A DNA stretch of 64,000 nucleotides. It comes from Isochrysis galbana (Eukaryota; Haptophyta; Isochrysidales; Isochrysidaceae). This document shows, one piece after another, positions 54,801 to 64,000 of the stretch. The position numbers were made by a program, and so were the translations under genes. The DNA lies in assembly GCA_018136815.1 (NCBI GenBank), contig CM030944.1, positions 2,457,834 to 2,521,833 of the forward strand. The letters run 5' to 3'. Position 1 is the first letter of the stretch. Every line of letters starts with the position of its first letter. Below the pieces are notes generated by a model. That model did no database searches. It saw only the letters and a program-made list of their open reading frames with translations, and had not been told where the DNA came from.

Positions 54801-55800
54801 CCTCAGCGAGTCGGCATCGCCGACTTCGGATGAGTGCACTGTCTCTACTGGTACCCACTCTCGATGCCGCAAGGTCGTGCTCGCGCGCCACGCAGCCGGT
54901 CCTTTTGTCAGCCTCGATCGTTTTATGTCCGTGGCATTGACGGCAAGTGCGGAGGCACACGAGGAGTACACAGACGGAGTCGCAGGTCTCGTGGAAGTGC
55001 ACGGTGGGGAACGCATGTCGGCGAATGAAATGGCCAGCTTATTGTGCCAACTTGATGCCGGTGACCATCAAGAGGTACCCGACGACGAATCAGTAGAGGT
55101 GTCGCCAACATGTGCAGAGGCTAGACATGAGTTGAAGAGTTCGCCTGCTTGGCTCACTCTCGCCTACGGCTTGCTAACGCGTTGTCACGCTGCGGACGGC
55201 GGCTTGGTCCGTGCGTCGACTCTAGTCGATCTACTCGAGGCAGATGAGGCAAGTGCTCGGGCTGCTTTTTGGGGTGGGGGAATTGGCCGTGCGGCGGAAT
55301 TGGAGCACGCGGAGCGCGAGCTGGATGATGCCCGAAATAGCATGGCCATGGTGGCGCACATCATCCACGTGAGTGAGACCACCGCAACTCGGGATGCTAC
55401 ACTAGAATCCAGCACGACTACCGAGCAAGGGCCGGACGAGGCTGATGCTGCGGGTAGTCCCGAGAGGCGCGCGATCTCGAAAAGCACAGGGTCGGATGAC
55501 TGTTCCAAGCCGTTTGCAAAGAAACTCAACGGCGCGATGTCAGCGACACAGCTTGACGACTATTTGTTGTCGTGGGAGTGGATCGTGAAATTGCAAGAAG
55601 CGGCACGACGACAGCTGCTTCGAGCTCGAATCGCCACGCCCGGCCGACTGAAGGCCATGGCCAAGGGATATTTAGAGGAGGGCGCCAACTTTGGTGCTAG
55701 AATGATTGTGCGAAGGTCATCCACACGATTGATCTCGTTGAAGAGGGGGGCAAGTCTCGAGCTCTGTGCAAAGTGGCAGGGGAAGGAGGACGAGTCGTAA
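51838..55800 (+). CDS. Large hypothetical coiled-coil protein, 1,320 residues
   Basis: A continuous frame with no intron. The ATG at 51838 (MSWLESPPTQ) is the better start; the frame is open 14 codons further. The N-terminal ~150 residues are Arg/Ser/Pro-rich. Residues ~290-400 form a long Ala/Glu/Arg helix (ATAREAAANDARAQMDERMR, RAFQIERDAAVAHAEELQQQ), a probable coiled coil. Around residues 700-760 the segment TFINAYFLSHYGVQSLAYRY and LKLGLKVHATSSVRLALFAC resembles a helical module of algal flagellar and EF-hand-associated proteins (a FL-KYG--SL pattern). This is a weak, memory-based match. A Ser/Arg/Gly-rich linker (GKRIDKSNVGVGRSD..) precedes a helical C-terminal third. No signal peptide, membrane segment or catalytic motif is evident. 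A cytoskeletal or ciliary role is possible but unproven. Confidence 0.8.
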   Translation: MSWLESPPTQRSARGRGGGLGELARLERELTPPPASFSMPDEVNDHTARRVLKSAARHNLPMGGRPACRVQPGGNLTWRTDRMARTSIGSPRSMTLAQTIVADVSCLADRPGHGFLPKNEARTRASSPTSPSWAIPATDRHNASANTSARGSTASLLPSARGSTATLLQSARASRVVLRHLTDVSSDVMLASRDPSSRAEAISTSKRLQLELDHLAASRIAETGSDPAMRLSAEIEIWSAAFSEVTRQVYVHCLERGELLGAIHAKYTAVVRQLLGSYQDAIAEAREETARQIGQDLSHKERTTRSALMFMRAAHATAREAAANDARAQMDERMRNVGDSLDDAYRARSRLRAFQIERDAAVAHAEELQQQLELAQTDPNSIYECLISLKGRPEASVLRRALTRFGAPVEAVLAQTPSLEIALPLVQGLISPLSEENRRILVLALAVSSVPPTQHEVLCDDLLYAVAPSAAAPALGAQIMIDEGGATHPREAEAEAQRRVEIAKGMLRQAGPAVSVGAPELVAEVQRRLALENGECEGAVEDQAWWDEHAEELEAAREERRERRDQMRTLLRGLANGRRPVAEAGDETSTATQVSTVDKQDAAGFSRSLATEGRQDSESALVPGSVEVDEDVITKTSAISAKSSPRGVASTQRRRANQRRLRGEDGDRVGVRPTSLPILYRLAAILLRARIAEERRAVLRGGSPSTMDTFINAYFLSHYGVQSLAYRYVEELKLGLKVHATSSVRLALFACCLGIDIDVDGHRDGQSESVNSTAFRVADGGESSKEDAQQTTSPFSGLPAPFRAICASGVSVRDVSFVLDVLRCTVLKLAGKPTARVASPQRTSSPLAGKRIDKSNVGVGRSDVSGPAGGRSGVGRKASVAGPTGTKGGAGNPRRPSNASPLTSRRGAGDVSPRTPKRISASRQLGGTGCISGGGELGGVSEHYFWSRFAELNEIFLPASPLMRGVLEALDVKPQPVARKVASALDTFLSESASPTSDECTVSTGTHSRCRKVVLARHAAGPFVSLDRFMSVALTASAEAHEEYTDGVAGLVEVHGGERMSANEMASLLCQLDAGDHQEVPDDESVEVSPTCAEARHELKSSPAWLTLAYGLLTRCHAADGGLVRASTLVDLLEADEASARAAFWGGGIGRAAELEHAERELDDARNSMAMVAHIIHVSETTATRDATLESSTTTEQGPDEADAAGSPERRAISKSTGSDDCSKPFAKKLNGAMSATQLDDYLLSWEWIVKLQEAARRQLLRARIATPGRLKAMAKGYLEEGANFGARMIVRRSSTRLISLKRGASLELCAKWQGKEDES

Positions 55801-56038
55801 GTTGCATTTGTTTATTGCGCACATGAAGTTGGAAGAGTGGGCTGGCTCTTCGATTCGTTGTCCCCCCATGGGCCCCTTGCTTCTTCTCCCCTCCTCATAT
55901 TTCCCCCTCTAAGTTCTTGTTATTTTGTGTGGTCGTAGCGACAACCTATTCTAATAATAGGGGTCAATGGGGGCACCCTGCGCCCCCCTCTCCGGGCACT
56001 AATAATAATAAAATGAACTGAGTCTTAGTACCACTATG
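55801..56038. other. 3' flank of the large coiled-coil gene
   Basis: Short AT-richer sequence including an AATAATAATAAAATGAA stretch near 56001. No gene was seen. Confidence 0.4.
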
Positions 56039-56311
56039 CAACTAAGTTTATACTTAGTTCGCCCATGGGACATGGGGGGAGCACCAGCCCCCCCCCCTCT
56101 CCACTCCTCCCCTGCCATGGGGGAGGAACCACCCATGCTCCTGGCATGCCTAATATGGCTTGCCTGGTGCCTGAAGCAGGCACAGGCATGCCAGGAGCAG
56201 ATTGCCCTGCTGGCCCACTCTCTCCCTGGCAGGCTCGCTTGCCTCGCTCGCCCTAGCTTGTCGTGGCCAGCCCATCGCTCCAACTCCCTTTCCCCCCCTG
56301 GTCGACAGGCA
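56039..56311 (-). repeat. Dispersed ~0.25-kb repeat, long copy, inverted
   Basis: Begins CAACTAAGTTTATACTTAG and ends CTGGTCGACAGGCA; it is the reverse complement of the 15935-16171 and 31821-32055 copies, with a CTGAAGCAGGCACAGGCATG insertion relative to them. Confidence 0.85.
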
Positions 56312-57479
56312 TAATACAGGTGTGTCGCATTCGCGAGCCTCTGCGCCTCAGCAGGCTATTTCGCTATTTTCCGCGCTCTACGGCGGTTGGGGTTGGCTAG
56401 GATATAACACTATTTGTTATTTAGTTATTTTAGTCGAGTCCATTCGATGATGTGATGCACCCTTGAGCGTCGACGCGCGCGCGGGTGTCATGGAGATTGC
56501 GGTGACCTCTCGGCGGGGGTTACCACGATAGAACTTACGAACTTACAGCATCGTAGGACATCTTGCTAGCTGGCATTCCTAGCCACATACAACCGGACGA
56601 GCCATGCGCCAACCGCGCACACCCCCATCGCGGGGTAGGGCCTCCGTTGCCGTCGAAGGGCTACGTTCCTGCAGCACTAAGGTTATACTAACACAACAAT
56701 AAAACTCTGGCGAGAACTAAACAGAGAACCAAGGAAAGGGAGAAGAAGGGAGATTTCTGATCCGCCCCCCCTCTCTCTAAGCTTCTAAGGCTCGGGAGCT
56801 CCTGGGATCGATTGCGCCACCATCCTCTGGAGCTGCTGCTGTGAATGAGGAGCTCTCTCTCTCTCTCTCTCTGCGCGGCGGGCCGCCCTGCGCAGCGCCA
56901 GCGCCAAGAGGCTCGGGAGAACAAGCCACTTCATTTTGTATCCTATTGTATGCTGCTCCATCTTCGAAGCAGAACCATCGCCACAACTCTGTAGAGGAAA
57001 GACTCCCGATCTCCTCCTCCTTGTGTTCCTCCTGCCTGGTGGCTCCTCTCCCCACGTCGCCCCCGCCCCCCGCCCCCCGCCCCCCTCCCCCGCTCTTCTT
57101 CTTCTCTGCTTCCTATTTCTCTCGAGTCTCGCGCGCCCAGCCCCCCCCCCCCCTTCCCCCATTCTCCCCTTCCCCCTTCTCCCCCCAACCCCCCCCCGCC
57201 TCTCCCGCGCACGCCCCCCCCCGCCCCCCCCCCCCCCCCCTCCCCCCCGCGCGCCCTCCCCCTCCCGCCCTTCCCCTCCCGCCCACCCACTTCCTGCGCT
57301 CCGCGCCCGCTCTCGCGCGCCCGCACCCGGTCCTCGCAACCACCCCCCTTCCCCTTTCTCTCCCCGCCCCCTCCCTGCCCTCCGGACCTCGCTCGCCCTC
57401 TTGGCGCTACGCCACAGCGAGAGCAAGAGGGAGAGAGGGGGGGAAGAGAGGGAGAGGGTAGCAAGGTGAGCACAGCACG
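56312..57479. other. Upstream region of the KMT2-like gene, C-rich
   Basis: Shares GGTTGGCTAGGATATAACA (about 56390) with 43302. The interval 57050-57400 is very C-rich. Frames here on both strands are Pro- or Gly/Arg-rich artefacts. The promoter and 5' UTR of the methyltransferase gene lie at the right end. Confidence 0.5.
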
Positions 57480-60400
57480 ATGAGCAGCTGGGGCGACCTG
57501 ATTGAAGTGCCAGAGCTAGGCCCAGGGTGGAAGAAGATGACCAAGGCTCGATTATCCGAACAAGGCACCTACCACGTATGGGTCTCACCCGCCGGCAAGA
57601 GGTTCCGCTCAGAGAAGCAGGCAAAGGAATACATCCGGCTAGGTGGCGGCAGCAACAACACGGCATTAGCAGCAACGACCGCAACGGAGCCTACAACCAA
57701 AGGACAAGACACCGCCAAGAAGAAGTCGAAGGTCTCGAAGCCCGTCTCTCGTAGCGCAAAAGTTCCCTACAACCCGCCTGCTGCGCTGGCCGCCGCGTCA
57801 GCGGCAGCGGCTGCAGCGGTCCCTGACATAGTCTGTAAAGTGTGCGGAAAAGGCGTTGAACCGCAGGGCAACTCAATCCTGCTGTGCGATGGTTTTGGTT
57901 GCAATGGAGCATACCATATGAAGTGCCTTCCCGAGCCTCTTGAAGTAGTGCCAAAATGGGACTGGCTTTGTCCAACTTGCGAGAAGCCCCCACCCCCGGC
58001 CGAGCTGGTGCAGCCGTTGCCGCATTGCAAGGGGAGAGGAGTCCGGCGCGAACTGCAGCGAGTTGCTGACGTGGATGTTGGCGAATGGGCGGTCTTAGAG
58101 GCGCAGCGCCTGCGGCAGGCCGCCAAAGTCGCGCCCGTCAAGTTGAGTAGCCTGGCTGGATGCTCATGCTTGGCGATTTTGCCTCCCAGGCAAGGCTCTT
58201 CGACTAGGAGCGCAGCTCCGGCATCGACCTCAGCCCCCCGTGCGGGCATGGTTATTGATGCCCAACTTGCGCAGCCAGGTGGCGAGTTGTCTCTTTGTGT
58301 TGCACTCAAGGGTCGCAGCACGCCCACTTGGTTGTCGACAGCAGATTCTTCTGGAGCGACCATATTCCTCGGCGCTGAAATCTGTTTTCACGCACGCATA
58401 GGGCAGTCTTTATGGCCAGCACGTGTTTTTCGCAGAGTTACGCTTGCAAGCCTCAAGACGGATGGCGACGAATCCTCGAGGTATGCTTTTCAACGCGGAA
58501 GGGGCCTTGGGAGGGGCCGCGCGAGAGGCAGCCGAGGCGGAAAGCAATGCAAGACGGCAGGCACGACGCCGGAGCCGGTATGGGTCAAGTTCTTCGGCGC
58601 TCCAAGCGCGCCGCTGACTTATACCACCACCGACCAGCTAGTTCCCTTTACGCTCGCTCTAGAACGGCCTCCACTGGAAGATGAACCGGCGTTGCAGGTG
58701 CTGCGACGCCCACTCTTGCCACCTCGTCAACGACCTCGCACCGCCGCGCACCATTTCCCACACAGCCAATAGTCACATTGTCCCCACTTGGTAATGTGTC
58801 GTAGGCCACTTTCGATGCCGTGAATTGGGCGGTACGTCATCCAGACCACGATCGATGGAGCGAGCCGCTCTCCACTCCACCTAGTGATGTGATGGAGAGC
58901 CTCGTTGGACGTGCAGTCGAGCTGCTGCGCCCAGGCGAGAATGCGTGGCACAAAGCTCTCGTACAGGACTATTCTCCTCATTCTGGCAAGCATTGCGTGC
59001 TCTTCGCAGACGGCGAGACGGAATGGCTCGCTTTGCCGCGCGGCTTCTACGCTTGGCAGGTAAGCGCCCGGTCCACCCTCTCACCTTCGTTGGTGCTTTT
59101 TACGCTGATCCACATGTGCTGTCTTGGTCCGCTATGACCCAGCTGTCATCGGATCCCCCCTACAAGGCATGTTTGGCATAGGCGTATTCAGCCCATAGTC
59201 ATAGCGCCACGGTATTCCTCCATCATACTACTCACCTCGCATCTTATCCTGCGCCCGCAGCTGCTTTCTTCTGAGCAGGAAAGCCACTTGCGAGACCAGC
59301 TGGAAGCTTGTGTGTGGCAAGTGCGCAAGAAGTCGGCGCCTGGTATACCGATCGGCATAACTCCGGACGATTGTCGACTTTATGGCCCACCCGTGACATG
59401 CCACAACTGTGAGGCACCACGTACGTCGCCAGGGGAGCTCTTCTCATGCTGGTACTGCACACAGACATACCATCAACGATGTATCGACGTGCCATGTGAG
59501 GGCGACTTGCTCTTGTGTGAAACATGCGCGCAGTGCGAGGCATGTGGCGCGATTGGCGCGAACGAAGCGGTGGGGTGCCTTGAGCTACGGGACACGCCTT
59601 CCCTTGGACGTGGTTGGCAGCTCGACGCGGGTCGCAGGATTCTGTGCGTAAGCTGCGCCGCTGGTCTCCGGGTTGGTGCCCGGTGCGCAACCACTCTTCA
59701 ACAATGGCGCGAGGGCGACACCGCCTTGTATTGTTCCAATTGCTCGATGTGGTCGCGCGCAGACAGACGGGAAGATGCGGAGGCTGTCGGTGCACCCAAG
59801 CCCGTGCCCATGCCGCCGCCGATCCCAGCTCGCACCTCGAAAGTTATGGCGGAGGCAACGACATCAAGCTGCTCTCGGTGCGAAAGAATGGCGATGTGGC
59901 TGACAATGTGCGATGCGTTGGATGAACTAGAAGCTCTCGACCCACTCGGCTACTTTGCTCAGCCAGTCGACGAAGAGGCAATCCCCGAGTATCGCAGTGT
60001 CATCCCTGACCCAATGGACTTCAATACCATGCGGCGTAAGCTGAATCGTGGCGAGTACACCGAGCCTAGACAGCTCGCAGGAGACTTTGCACTCATCTGC
60101 CGCAATGCACTTGTGTTCAACACGAAGAGCGACAATCCGTTCAGGATCGCCGCAACTCAATTACACAAGCGAGGGCAGGCGGTGCTGAGAGCTGCATTCG
60201 GTCCGTTCGAGGCAGGTGCCTCCGACTCTGATGCACAGCTGAACAACGATGACCTTTCTGGGCAGCCGCTCGATGGCGTTGCGGCGATAGATGAAGACAT
60301 TGCCACCGATAGCCAGCCAGCAAACTCTTCGCCTGCGTTGTGGAGACATCAAGGAGATTGTGAGGTTGCGTCAAGTGGCAGCCCTCACGGCTCTGACAAG

Positions 60401-63400
60401 CACCTGCCATCTGAACTGGAGGCACAAGAGGAGGGCCAAGCTGACGCCGACGTCGTCTCCCGGCGCAAGCAGGCCAGCAGCAAGGACGTAAAAGTCAAAT
60501 TCGAGCTAGCTAGTAAGGAGGAGGGTGGGGAGAGGGAGGAGTACGATTTCCATGCCACATGCGAAAGTCGTGGTGCGCCAAAGGAATTGTTCTATACACT
60601 ACTACCGGCTGTCGAAGGGGCGTCTCTGTCGCCCACCGACGATGTGGAAAATGGTGGTTTCGACGACTTGAAGTGCGGGGATTGCACAGACGGCATGGCA
60701 AAACGTTCGAGAATGGGCAAGGCCTCGTGGGATGCGCTGGGTATGCTACCTGCAGCTTGCGCAAAGTGCGGCTCCAGCGGCGAGGGAAAGTACAGGCTGC
60801 TGATGTGCATCTGCTGCGGCGAGAGTTACCATCGCTTCTGCCTTGGCATGCGCGAGGATGCCGACCTTGACCCCCGCACATGGAAGTGTTCCGATTGCAC
60901 CTTCTGCTCACAATGCCGCGCTGGGCATGACGACGCCAATCTCTTATTGTGTGATTGCGGAGAAGCTTACCACACCTACTGCTTGGATCCACCAATGAAA
61001 CAAGTGCCATCTGGCGACTGGCGGTGTCCCAAATGCATCAGCTTAATCAAGTGCGAGAGATGCGGGACTTCAAAGCCCGGCCGCAGCGGTTGGAGGATGG
61101 GCTACCGCTTCTGCGACAAATGCTACAAAATGCACCTGGACAAGAAATACTGTCCAGTCTGCATGGAGCACGTAAGAGAACACGATATGGTGTGCTGCGG
61201 CTCGTGTGAGTTTTGGGTGCACAATGAGTGCGACGGCATTACCGCTGGGGGCTACGATTGCATGCAAGACGAGAATTTCAAGTACTATTGTCCCACATGT
61301 GGGAAGAGAGAGCCGAAAGTTTTTGGTGCCGAGCTTGAACAACAGCTGGTGAAAAAGCTGGTGAAAAAGTCGCCCAAGAGCACGGTGCCACCGGAGGCGC
61401 AAAATGGCGGCCCCTCGATCCCAACCGTCACTCTGAGCACGCTCGCACCACCTCAGCATGCTCTTGAGGCGCCATGGCTCTCCTCTGAATTGGGCAAGGG
61501 TTATACACCATCACCAGTGGTGCGGGAGACGACGCGCCCCTGGGGAGGGTCGGGCATCAAGAAGGTGAAACGCAAGAAGCCAAAGGAAGAGTCTACTAGT
61601 CAACAGCGGCACGAGCTGCTACTTGCTGCAACCGAGCACGAGTTCGCAGCGGAGAAGGCCAGAGAACAGCATGCGGTCGATTTGAAACTAGAGCCAGTGC
61701 CAGTCAAGCGACGGCAGCAACAAGCCCTCGAACCTAAACGACAGTGGCCGCAGTCGCCAGAGCCGGTGTCCTCGATGTACATGCCGCCTGCCGCAGTTCT
61801 TGCTATCCAGCATGGCGCGATGTCCCAAGTGCAAGCGCCGGCTTACAATGAAGGGGGGTTTGTCGACAGGCGGGCGCCTAGCCGTGGTTCGAACCCGATG
61901 CATTCATGGCAAGCGCAGCACCAGGTAACCCAGTGGCCGCAATCACTACAGAGTGGGTCATCAGCGCAGTATGACTACCAACAGCTTCCTCCTGCTCGTC
62001 CTATGCACCCTGACATGCATGTGGCGAATGGACACCCATCTTTTCCACCTTTTGAATTGGAGCCACGAGCTGGGATAATGCTCTTGCCTCAGCAGTATCC
62101 GCGACAAGTCCACGCCCAAACTCAGAAGACCGTACCGTTCGCGCCGATGCACAGTGCAAGGAGTCACCCCGCAGTTGTCTCCCCTACGGAGAGTTCACAG
62201 GGGCAATTCCATCCAATGTACCATTATCCGCAGGCCTCTTCTATGCCACCCTCGTACCCTCCGTCGCCTAGTGATTTTGCCATCGACCAAGAGATGCTAG
62301 AGGGCAGCCTCAATAAAAATGATGAGGACTGCATGGCCGTTACTCCGGGCACGCCTGCGCATGGGCATCACGGCTACAGGGACGCCCAACAGAGGCCCAC
62401 CAGTTTTCCACGACACGTCCCGTGCCGCTTCTGTCATCGGACGGCGGACAACGACGTCTGTGACCGGATGCTCTTTGTTGAGCAGGGCACCTGGGTCCAT
62501 CTCAATTGCCTTTCGTGGTCCTCAGAGTCTCTCGAAACCATTGCTGGAGAGCTGACCAAGGCGCACGCCACGCTGCAACGCTCACGCAAGCTGCAATGCG
62601 CCCACTGTGGCGAGATGGGCGCCTCAATAGGTTGCCATGTGTTTCGATGCAAGCGCTCTTTTCATTACCCATGCCTTTCACCGAGTGGCGCGCTCATGCT
62701 GGCCGACAAGCGCGTGTATTGTGAAGAGCACCGTGGAGTCAAGGCCGCCTTGCGTGGTATCATTATTGCTGAGGATGCACCAGTCGACCGGCCAGTCTCC
62801 GTGCTGCGCAAACGAACGCCCGTTGGCGACTTACCGATGCCGTCTGGCCAATGGCTGCGCGTTGGGGCGCTGACCGTCATCAACCCGGGCCGCTCGCCAG
62901 CTCGACCTGGCGATCCCCCCGTCGGATACATTGCATGGCGGCGCCATTGGAGCACTGTTCACGAGCATCAGACGTGCGGCTATGAGCTCAGCATCTGTGC
63001 TCAACACGGCAGCTTCGTTCAGGGCACCTTGACCTTCCGCATCATTTGTGAGCACCAACCTTTGCAACCAATAGAAAGCAGCAGTGCTTTGGGTGCGGTG
63101 CAGCAGCTCTACACCAGGTTGCGCGCTGTGTCGGAACTCCCGCAAAGGCAGCGGGTTGAATACCCATACTCAGCCGCCTACTTCTTCGGCTGGGTCACCG
63201 AGCCCGTGCAGCGAGTCTTGCACGGGTCTGAGGAGGAGCGGCAGCAAGGCGCGGAGGAACGCGTCAAGCACGTCAACCCAAGTGGTTGCGCGCGATCCGA
63301 GCCCGTCAACTGGAGACGGGCCGTCGTGGCCACAGCTGAGTCAGCCGAACTGGCCGCACGCCAGGCGGAGCAGCTCGCTCGTCGCGGCAAGCGCTCGCGC

Positions 63401-64000
63401 GCAACTGCAGATGACGAAGTCGACATGCGCTCTCGCGACTTGCTGCCTCCTGGGAATTTTGAAATGCTAAAAAATCTGAATGACACTGCACGCGCCCGCT
63501 TCAAAGTGAAGCGCTCGAATATCCACGGATGGGGGCTCTTCGTGAAAACACCGATCGCAAAGGGCGAAATGCTCATCGAATATCAAGGCTGGGTCGTCCG
63601 CCAGTCGATCGCAGATCGTCTCATGGAGCGATACACGCGTGCAGGGGTCCCCGGTGCTACCGACGGCTCATATATCTTTCGTATTGACGATAACACACAA
63701 GTCGACGCGACGATGGCTGGGAATATGGCCCGCTTCATGAATCACTCTTGTGCGCCCAATGCTTACTCCAAGGTGGTTGAAATCTCGAAAGGTGCACTTG
63801 GCAAGCGCATAGTCGTCTTCGCGCTTCGTGACCTGGAGGTACGCTGAAAACTACTAGTGTGCAACCGTTTAGCCGTTCGATGTTCCATGCTCGCTGCGCT
63901 TGCTCCTCACCCACCTCCCACACCCTCATCTCCGATTTCCTTATCGCCTTCCCTCCGCCGTAACCCCTGGTTCCTTTGCAGGTTGGAGAGGAGCTGCAAT
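57480..64000 (+). CDS. Trithorax/KMT2-like histone methyltransferase, partial (runs off window)
   Basis: Exons by reading: 57480-58697, 58805-59059, 59261-63838 and 63982 onward, all in phase 0, giving more than 2,020 residues. Domains in order: an MBD-like segment (GWKKMTKARLSEQG..VWVSPAGKRFRS, ~15-55), PHD (CKVCG..CPTC, ~117-169), a PWWP-like block (SLWPARVFRRV..VWVKFFG, ~305-385), a Tudor-like block in exon 2 (~430-490), a PHD-like zinc module (~535-600), a bromodomain (YFAQPVDEEAIPEYRSVI through NALVFNTKSDNPF, ~715-800), a PHD cluster (~987-1171), an extended PHD (CRFCHRTADNDVC..YCEEH, ~1545-1650), FYRN/FYRC (~1690-1810) and SET (from ~1900: NIHGWGLFVKTPIAKGEMLIEY, FMNHSCAPNAYS). It would methylate histone H3, probably Lys4, in the nucleus. 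Intron 3 splits the SET domain before VGEEL; the last part of SET and post-SET lie beyond the edge. Confidence 0.9.

Noticed and set aside
56785-57684. 299-codon minus-strand Gly/Arg-rich frame over the start of the methyltransferase gene
   Set aside because: Low-complexity product of the C-rich upstream region; overlaps the MBD-like exon on the other strand.

Overview
The window is nuclear DNA from a GC-rich unicellular eukaryote, most likely an alga with a complex (secondary) plastid. Genes are split by short GT-AG introns. Several proteins start with a signal peptide followed by a basic, hydroxylated stretch, as in bipartite plastid presequences. Long mononucleotide and dinucleotide runs and many small transposon-like repeats fill the spaces between genes. 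A haptophyte or a pelagophyte-like stramenopile would fit; the sequence alone does not settle which.

Layout from left to right: a repeat-rich start with two inverted 0.43-kb repeats around a two-S1-domain plastid-type RNA-binding protein (-); mitochondrial D-2-hydroxyglutarate dehydrogenase (+); a glutaredoxin (-) whose first active-site Cys codon is an in-frame TGA (probable selenocysteine), head to head with Rab geranylgeranyltransferase alpha (+); a broken leucine-rich-repeat gene running into a minisatellite; an unknown protein (+); a histidine-kinase-like/response-regulator protein (-). From about 19.2 to 25.4 kb there is no intact gene, only nested small DNA transposons, tandem repeats and a 205-bp satellite. 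Next come a secreted or organellar 2-oxoglutarate/Fe(II) oxygenase (-, 3 exons), a nucleotide-sugar transporter (+, 7 exons), an EME1-like Holliday-junction nuclease subunit (-), an unknown 680-residue protein (-, 4 exons), a partly deleted LINE (-), a choline-kinase-like phosphotransferase (-), an ABM-fold monooxygenase (+), an aldo/keto reductase (+, 3 exons), a 1,320-residue coiled-coil protein (+) and a trithorax/KMT2-type histone methyltransferase (+) that runs off the right edge.

There are no operons; several pairs are divergent and probably share promoter regions (glutaredoxin/RabGGTA, oxygenase/transporter, kinase/ABM protein). The strongest unexpected signal is the selenocysteine-type glutaredoxin. 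Next are a family of small elements with 8-bp target duplications (one nested in another), a recurrent GTGCG/GTACG 5' splice site, and the unusual domain orders of the EME1-like and KMT2-like proteins. All splice junctions were placed by eye from reading-frame continuity and conserved protein motifs. No alignment or RNA evidence was available.
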